A DNA stretch of 8,067 nucleotides from an uncultured Lachnoclostridium sp. GTDB lineage: Bacteria; Bacillota; Clostridia; Lachnospirales; Lachnospiraceae. The notes under the pieces are model-generated. The model did not search any database. It was not told the origin of the DNA and saw nothing but the letters and a program-made list of their open reading frames with translations. Shown here piece by piece: positions 7,046-8,067 of this stretch. The stretch is from contig CABQJX010000122.1 of the NCBI GenBank assembly GCA_902464595.1, positions 1 through 8,067 on the forward strand, in the 5' to 3' direction. The translations under genes and the position numbers were made by a program. The first letter of the stretch is position 1. The number at the start of each line of letters is the position of its first letter.

Positions 7046-7216
7046 ATGGGAAGCCGGTTGATCATAGAAGGAAATGCAGTATATGAGATTGATGAGGACT
7101 GTCTCAGGCTCCAGAAGGAGAAAATGGAACAGGAAAGAATGGTTCTCGGAGAAAAAAGAGGGGAAGGAGAGAAGGATAGAAAGAGTATAGAAAATATACG
7201 GGATATGGAACAATAG
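7046..7216 (+). CDS. Small charged protein of unknown function (56 residues)
   Basis: The ribosome binding site AGGAGGGG (7031-7038) is one of the best in the window and lies seven bases before the ATG, so this short frame is probably a real gene. The protein has an ordered-looking N-terminus, MGSRLIIEGNAVYEIDEDCL (1-20), with an alternating hydrophobic pattern suggesting a short beta hairpin. A Lys/Glu/Arg-rich helical tail follows (21-56). It has a single cysteine at 19, no signal peptide and no membrane segment. It is divergent from the minus-strand gene pair, and a terminator at 7286-7322 closes its transcript. I do not recognise a named family. The neat RBS, stop and terminator suggest a monocistronic gene. 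Confidence 0.7.
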   Translation: MGSRLIIEGNAVYEIDEDCLRLQKEKMEQERMVLGEKRGEGEKDRKSIENIRDMEQ

Positions 7217-7224
7217 GAAAGAAA

Positions 7225-7242
7225 GTGTACAAAGAGTGTACA
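7225..7242 (+). repeat. GTGTACA direct repeat with 11-base period
   Basis: GTGTACA occurs at 7225-7231 and 7236-7242, exactly 11 bases apart, about one turn of DNA. Each copy contains the palindrome GTAC. It lies in the 3' untranslated region after the 56-residue protein and before its terminator. A paired protein-binding site is possible but unsupported. Confidence 0.35.
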
Positions 7243-7285
7243 GAAAAAGGCGCCAGAAGAGAAAAGGGGCAGACCACACAGAGTT

Positions 7286-7322
7286 CAGGCCAGCGGAAAA
7301 ATTTTCCCGCCGGCCTGTTTTT
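7286..7322 (+). terminator. Intrinsic terminator after the 56-residue gene
   Basis: CAGGCCAGCGG (7286-7296) pairs with CCGCCGGCCTG (7307-7317) over 11 positions with one A-C mismatch, around an A/T-rich loop. Five T residues follow (7318-7322). On the minus strand the mismatch becomes a G-U pair and the hairpin is also stable, but no U-run follows there. It may still partly limit transcription from the converging Cys-rich gene. Confidence 0.8.
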
Positions 7323-7328
7323 AGGTAT

Positions 7329-7583
7329 TTAGCAGCAAAAGCCGCCATTTCCGCCGCCGCAGCAGCACAGGATCAAAAGGATCCAGATCAGATCACCGCA
7401 TCCGCCGCCGCATCCACAGCCACAGCTGCTGCCGCAGTCATTATGTCCGAAACCGCCGTTTCCACAGCAGCACAGGATCAGGATCAGCCAGATTATGTTG
7501 CATCCGCAGCTGTTTCCTCCTGTTGTGCATCCGCACCCGCATCCACAGTCACATCCGCAGTTTGTTGCTGCCACATCGCTCAT
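7329..7583 (-). CDS. Cys/Gly-rich small protein with internal duplication
   Basis: The 84-residue product has 21 cysteines and 23 glycines. Its ends and middle are CGC-type runs (residues 9-19, 26-28, 50-62, 83-84). Two nearly identical hydrophobic modules, IIWLILILCCCGNGGFG (30-46) and LIWILLILCCCGGGNGGF (65-82), each have about eight apolar residues running into a CCC triplet. The start is secure: GGAGG (7591-7595, read on the minus strand) is seven bases before the ATG. The MSDVAATNC opening and the Cys/Gly style recall small Lachnospiraceae proteins that databases label 'chorion class high-cysteine protein', and more distantly YjcZ-type sporulation peptides. This is from memory, and function is unknown. 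The modules could insert in or lie on a membrane, and the cysteines could bind metal or cross-link. Adjacent genes give no clue. Confidence 0.85.
   Translation of the reverse strand: MSDVAATNCGCDCGCGCGCTTGGNSCGCNIIWLILILCCCGNGGFGHNDCGSSCGCGCGGGCGDLIWILLILCCCGGGNGGFCC
7338..7502 (-). repeat. Internal DNA duplication in the Cys-rich gene
   Basis: Copies at 7338-7400 and 7446-7502 encode the two hydrophobic-CCC modules. On the plus strand both contain a run of GCAGCACAGGATCA followed by further GATC/CAGAT words, with the same order of codons and small insertions. The similarity is visible in the DNA and not only the protein, pointing to a duplication of about 105-110 bases. Confidence 0.7.
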
Positions 7584-7619
7584 GTTTGTTCCTCCGTTTT
7601 GAAGTTTGTTTACAGTGCA

Positions 7620-7643
7620 TCATATGACCCCCTGCTTGCTCAT
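7620..7643 (-). other. Seven-codon ORF with an RBS upstream of the Cys-rich gene
   Basis: Read on the minus strand, TGGAGGAAAC leads straight into ATGAGC at 7643. The frame encodes M-S-K-Q-G-V-I and stops at 7620. The RBS-start block closely resembles that of the Cys-rich gene 60 bases downstream (GGAGGAACAAACATGAGC). It may be a leader peptide or a relic of a lost paralogue; translation is not shown. Confidence 0.3.
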
Positions 7644-7678
7644 GTTTCCTCCATTTTAGAAAATTTAAAAAGTTTTTA

Positions 7679-7707
7679 TTGGTAGCCAGGGAAAAGTCTG
7701 ATATAAT
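7679..7707 (+). promoter_or_regulatory. Sigma-A promoter for the AlaX gene
   Basis: A perfect TATAAT (7702-7707) is preceded by 17 bases and TTGGTA (7679-7684), which matches TTGACA at four positions. An A/T-rich tract (about 7658-7680) sits just upstream like an UP element. The start site would be near 7714, giving a short leader of roughly 26 bases with AAAGAGG (7725-7731) eight bases before the ATG. Confidence 0.8.
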
Positions 7708-7739
7708 GGAGCATTAGAAAAAGAAAAGAGGCTTTCGAT

Positions 7740-8067
7740 ATGGATAAGAGCAGGCTGTATTATCAGACACCTTATGTAAAATCATTTATGTGCACCGTAA
7801 AGCGCTGTGAGGCCAGCGGAAAGGGAACCTGGTATGTGGTGCTGGATCAAACCGGGTTTTATCCAGAGGGAGGAGGACAGCCCTGGGATCTGGGAACCCT
7901 TGACGGTATAGAAGTATTGTCCGTGGAGGAAAGAGAGGGGGAGGTGATCCATGAAACGGCCTCTCCCCTGGATCCAGGAATGCCGGCAAAAGGGATCATA
8001 GACTGGAAGCGGCGCTATGACCATATGCAGCAGCATACAGGCGAGCATATCCTGTCCGGACTGGTTC
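7740..8067 (+). CDS. Alanyl-tRNA editing protein, AlaX type (3' end missing)
   Basis: Only the first 109 residues are present; the window edge cuts the gene. The sequence matches the second additional/editing domain shared by AlaRS and free-standing AlaX proteins, which hydrolyse Ser or Gly wrongly attached to tRNA-Ala in the cytoplasm. FYPEGGGQPWDLGTL (40-54) is the conserved glycine-rich substrate-binding stretch. RRYDHMQQHTGEH (91-103) carries the zinc-binding HxxxH pair H99 and H103; the remaining Cys/His ligands would lie beyond the edge. The N-terminus begins directly with the editing fold and has no room for an AlaRS catalytic domain, so this is not alaS. Many clostridial versions have a C-terminal DHHA1 domain and about 390-400 residues; whether this one does cannot be seen. 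It has its own promoter just upstream. Confidence 0.93.
   Translation, partial: MDKSRLYYQTPYVKSFMCTVKRCEASGKGTWYVVLDQTGFYPEGGGQPWDLGTLDGIEVLSVEEREGEVIHETASPLDPGMPAKGIIDWKRRYDHMQQHTGEHILSGLV

Noticed and set aside
7236..7685. Long plus-strand Ala/Ser-rich frame.
   Set aside because: It is the antisense of the Cys/Gly-rich gene; GC-repeat codons read as Ala, Ser and Thr. It has no RBS and would run through a terminator.

Overview
The window looks like a chromosome segment from a Clostridia-class Firmicute, most likely Lachnospiraceae. The reasons are the T-box-controlled leuS with an 804-residue bacterial LeuRS, strong AGGAGG-type ribosome binding sites, base composition near 50% GC, and several small proteins of a style common in that family (a Cys/Gly-rich protein and two small helical proteins). 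The family assignment is an inference. No tRNA, rRNA, CRISPR array, insertion sequence or phage gene is visible.

Layout. Positions 1-83 hold nothing I can assign. A good sigma-A promoter (84-112) drives a complete T-box leader (about 118-383) with a CUG leucine specifier and mutually exclusive antiterminator and terminator, then leuS (465-2879) and its own terminator (2899-2941). A second promoter (3047-3075) starts a probable same-strand run: a class II purine nucleoside phosphorylase (3125-3952), an adenosine/MTA/SAH-deaminase-like amidohydrolase (4016-5302) and a secreted YkuD-type L,D-transpeptidase (5354-6127). Converging on these are two minus-strand genes of unknown function (6136-6426 and 6465-6914) that appear to share a repeated helical module. 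Divergent from them is a 56-residue charged protein (7046-7216) with a very good RBS and its own terminator (7286-7322). Next is a minus-strand 84-residue protein that is one quarter cysteine and internally duplicated (7329-7583). A near-consensus promoter (7679-7707) then drives an AlaX-type alanyl-tRNA editing protein (7740 onward), cut by the window edge.

How the genes fit together. leuS is regulated by uncharged leucyl-tRNA. The phosphorylase and deaminase make chemical sense as a pair: the deaminase would turn adenosine, methylthioadenosine or S-adenosylhomocysteine into the inosine-type product, and the phosphorylase, which carries the Asn and Glu typical of 6-oxopurine specificity, would split that into hypoxanthine and a sugar 1-phosphate. 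The L,D-transpeptidase is a cell-wall enzyme and may only be a passenger. The least explained material is between 6136 and 7660: three small unknown proteins, a Cys-rich protein and short repeat or dyad elements. No completely new multi-gene system is evident.
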